Positions 60,186 through 64,000 of a stretch of 64,000 nucleotides of DNA are shown in pieces. Source of the DNA: Lithospermum erythrorhizon (taxonomy: Eukaryota > Streptophyta > Magnoliopsida > Boraginales > Boraginaceae); assembly GCA_019722365.1 (NCBI GenBank), contig JADFUC010001146.1, forward strand, positions 682,001-746,000. Reading direction: 5' to 3'. The position numbers and the translations under genes were made by a program. Under the pieces are notes generated by a model. It was not told the origin of the DNA, searched no databases, and saw only the letters and a program-made list of their open reading frames with translations. Within the stretch, counting starts at the first letter, position 1. Each line of letters starts with the position of its first letter.

Positions 60186-61113
60186 ACTTATTTTCTTTCT
60201 TAAAGTCCGCCCAATTCGTAAATTTCTACAAATTCCCTCTAAGTTAGATTGATTAAAGTAATTGTTTGTTTGGATGGGGGTGAAAGGAGATGAGGGTAAA
60301 AATAAAATTTAATTTAGGGATCGGGAATGAATTATGAATGTGAATATTTTTAAAATATTGTTGATAATTTTTTTCAATTGAAGGATTGAATTAGAATGAA
60401 ACGTAATTAAAAATAATATTCGAGTATGAAAGAAGTTTAATATATTCCCTAAATGAAGTCATTTCTCATCCTCCAATCTCGATTTACACGATACAAACAA
60501 AATATAAAATTCGAAAAACTTATTGGTCGGCGAAATATGAATCGAAGACTGAACCTTAATATACCTCGAAATAGTGATCCAAACTCGATCGAATGTGTAC
60601 ATATTTCTCAAGACTCAAATAGTGTCGCTTATAAAATAGTCTCAAATAGACTTTCCATTTGATACTACAAAATGACATGTTCTTGAATGTCACATACGTC
60701 TGAAAAAGACTAGGTAATAATACCACAAGGAGTGATATGTACTTCCAATATCCTAGGTGCCAATGCACATCAAGTCTGTTTCTTTGACCTAAGGACATAA
60801 CCTATAATTGTTGGGTCTAATTGATTATAATGAATTTGTTCTTGAATAAAGGTCTAGTGCAAAAATATGGACTCAAACATAAACTTGTCAAAATAATAAT
60901 AATTTTTGTGGAACATTTCTTTTTGCTCCATTTGACATAACTAATTATACAAAAACAAGCTCCTTGCCTTGTTTGGTTGGACATAAGATATTCAGAAATA
61001 CAATCAAGCAATCTGCATATTCAATCTCAAATGTGGCATTCCTTAAACAAAAATTTGAAGTATTCTGTTATCATTTCTGGAAATTGGAAGTGTAAACCAA
61101 GAGATATGTTATC
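60186..61113. other. Intergenic region, ACD11-like promoter to ABCC 3' end
   Basis: The left part is the ACD11-like promoter and 5' flank. The stretch 60,560-60,900 (CTCGATCGAATGTGTACATA, ATGTTCTTGAATGTCACATA, ATTGTTGGGTCTAATTG) has the look of a retrotransposon LTR piece in reverse, but no ends could be set. No gene is supported. Confidence 0.4.

Positions 61114-64000
<2,887 letters not shown>

Overview
This is a 64 kb piece of a plant nuclear genome, almost certainly a eudicot. The evidence is a set of intron-rich genes with GT..AG introns whose spliced products match conserved land-plant families. The intergenic DNA is AT-rich and carries typical plant transposons: a decayed hAT element, Ty1/copia debris, Stowaway-type MITE ends ('CTCCCTCC...', 'ACGGAGTA') and SINE tails. 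The species cannot be fixed from the sequence alone. No prokaryotic system, CRISPR array, rRNA or convincing tRNA was seen.

Layout from left to right: (1) 961-3026 (-), the 5' coding exons of a large acidic 'dentin sialophosphoprotein-like' nuclear-type protein that runs off the left edge, with a 5'UTR intron. (2) About 3.3-3.7 kb, two SINE 3'-end remnants. (3) About 5.2-10.1 kb, a composite decayed hAT transposon with a long hairpin, repeated subterminal motifs and an embedded second transposon-type ORF. (4) 10368-17771 (+), a complete 24-exon meiotic MutS homologue, MSH4, with E2F-like promoter sites. (5) 17.8-22.8 kb, gene-poor DNA with an antisense GDSL-lipase tail fragment, a dead Ty1/copia element and a short Stowaway MITE. 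(6) 23073-23453 (-), a small secreted-peptide precursor of IDA/PIP type. (7) 25449-28721 (+), a WD40 protein with 9 coding exons. (8) 29350-31044 (+), a small plastid membrane protein with a MITE in its intron. (9) 31672-36517 (-), a GT47 exostosin-type glycosyltransferase with an apparent 1-nt frameshift. (10) 37893-42441 (+), the exocyst subunit EXO84C. (11) 43350-45452 (+), an intronless P-class PPR protein (At4g19890-like). (12) 47766-56942 (+), a SAPS/SIT4-phosphatase-associated protein with 19 coding exons and a polymorphism-prone 93-bp coding repeat. (13) 57914-60185 (-), an ACD11-type sphingolipid transfer protein whose first intron is a tandem array that has copied the exon-1 splice donor. 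(14) 61114-62315 (-), the last three exons of an ABCC (MRP1/2-type) transporter; upstream exons are not found before the right edge.

The genes are independent housekeeping loci and do not form one pathway. Exon boundaries were set by reading splice sites by hand. For MSH4, WD40, EXO84C, SAPS, ACD11 and the plastid protein every exon phase closes to one continuous reading frame. No previously undescribed multi-gene system is visible. The most unusual structures are the triplicated splice donor in the ACD11-like gene, the composite hAT element with its hairpin, the frameshifted GT47, the Cys-containing peptide precursor and the detached ABCC 3' end.
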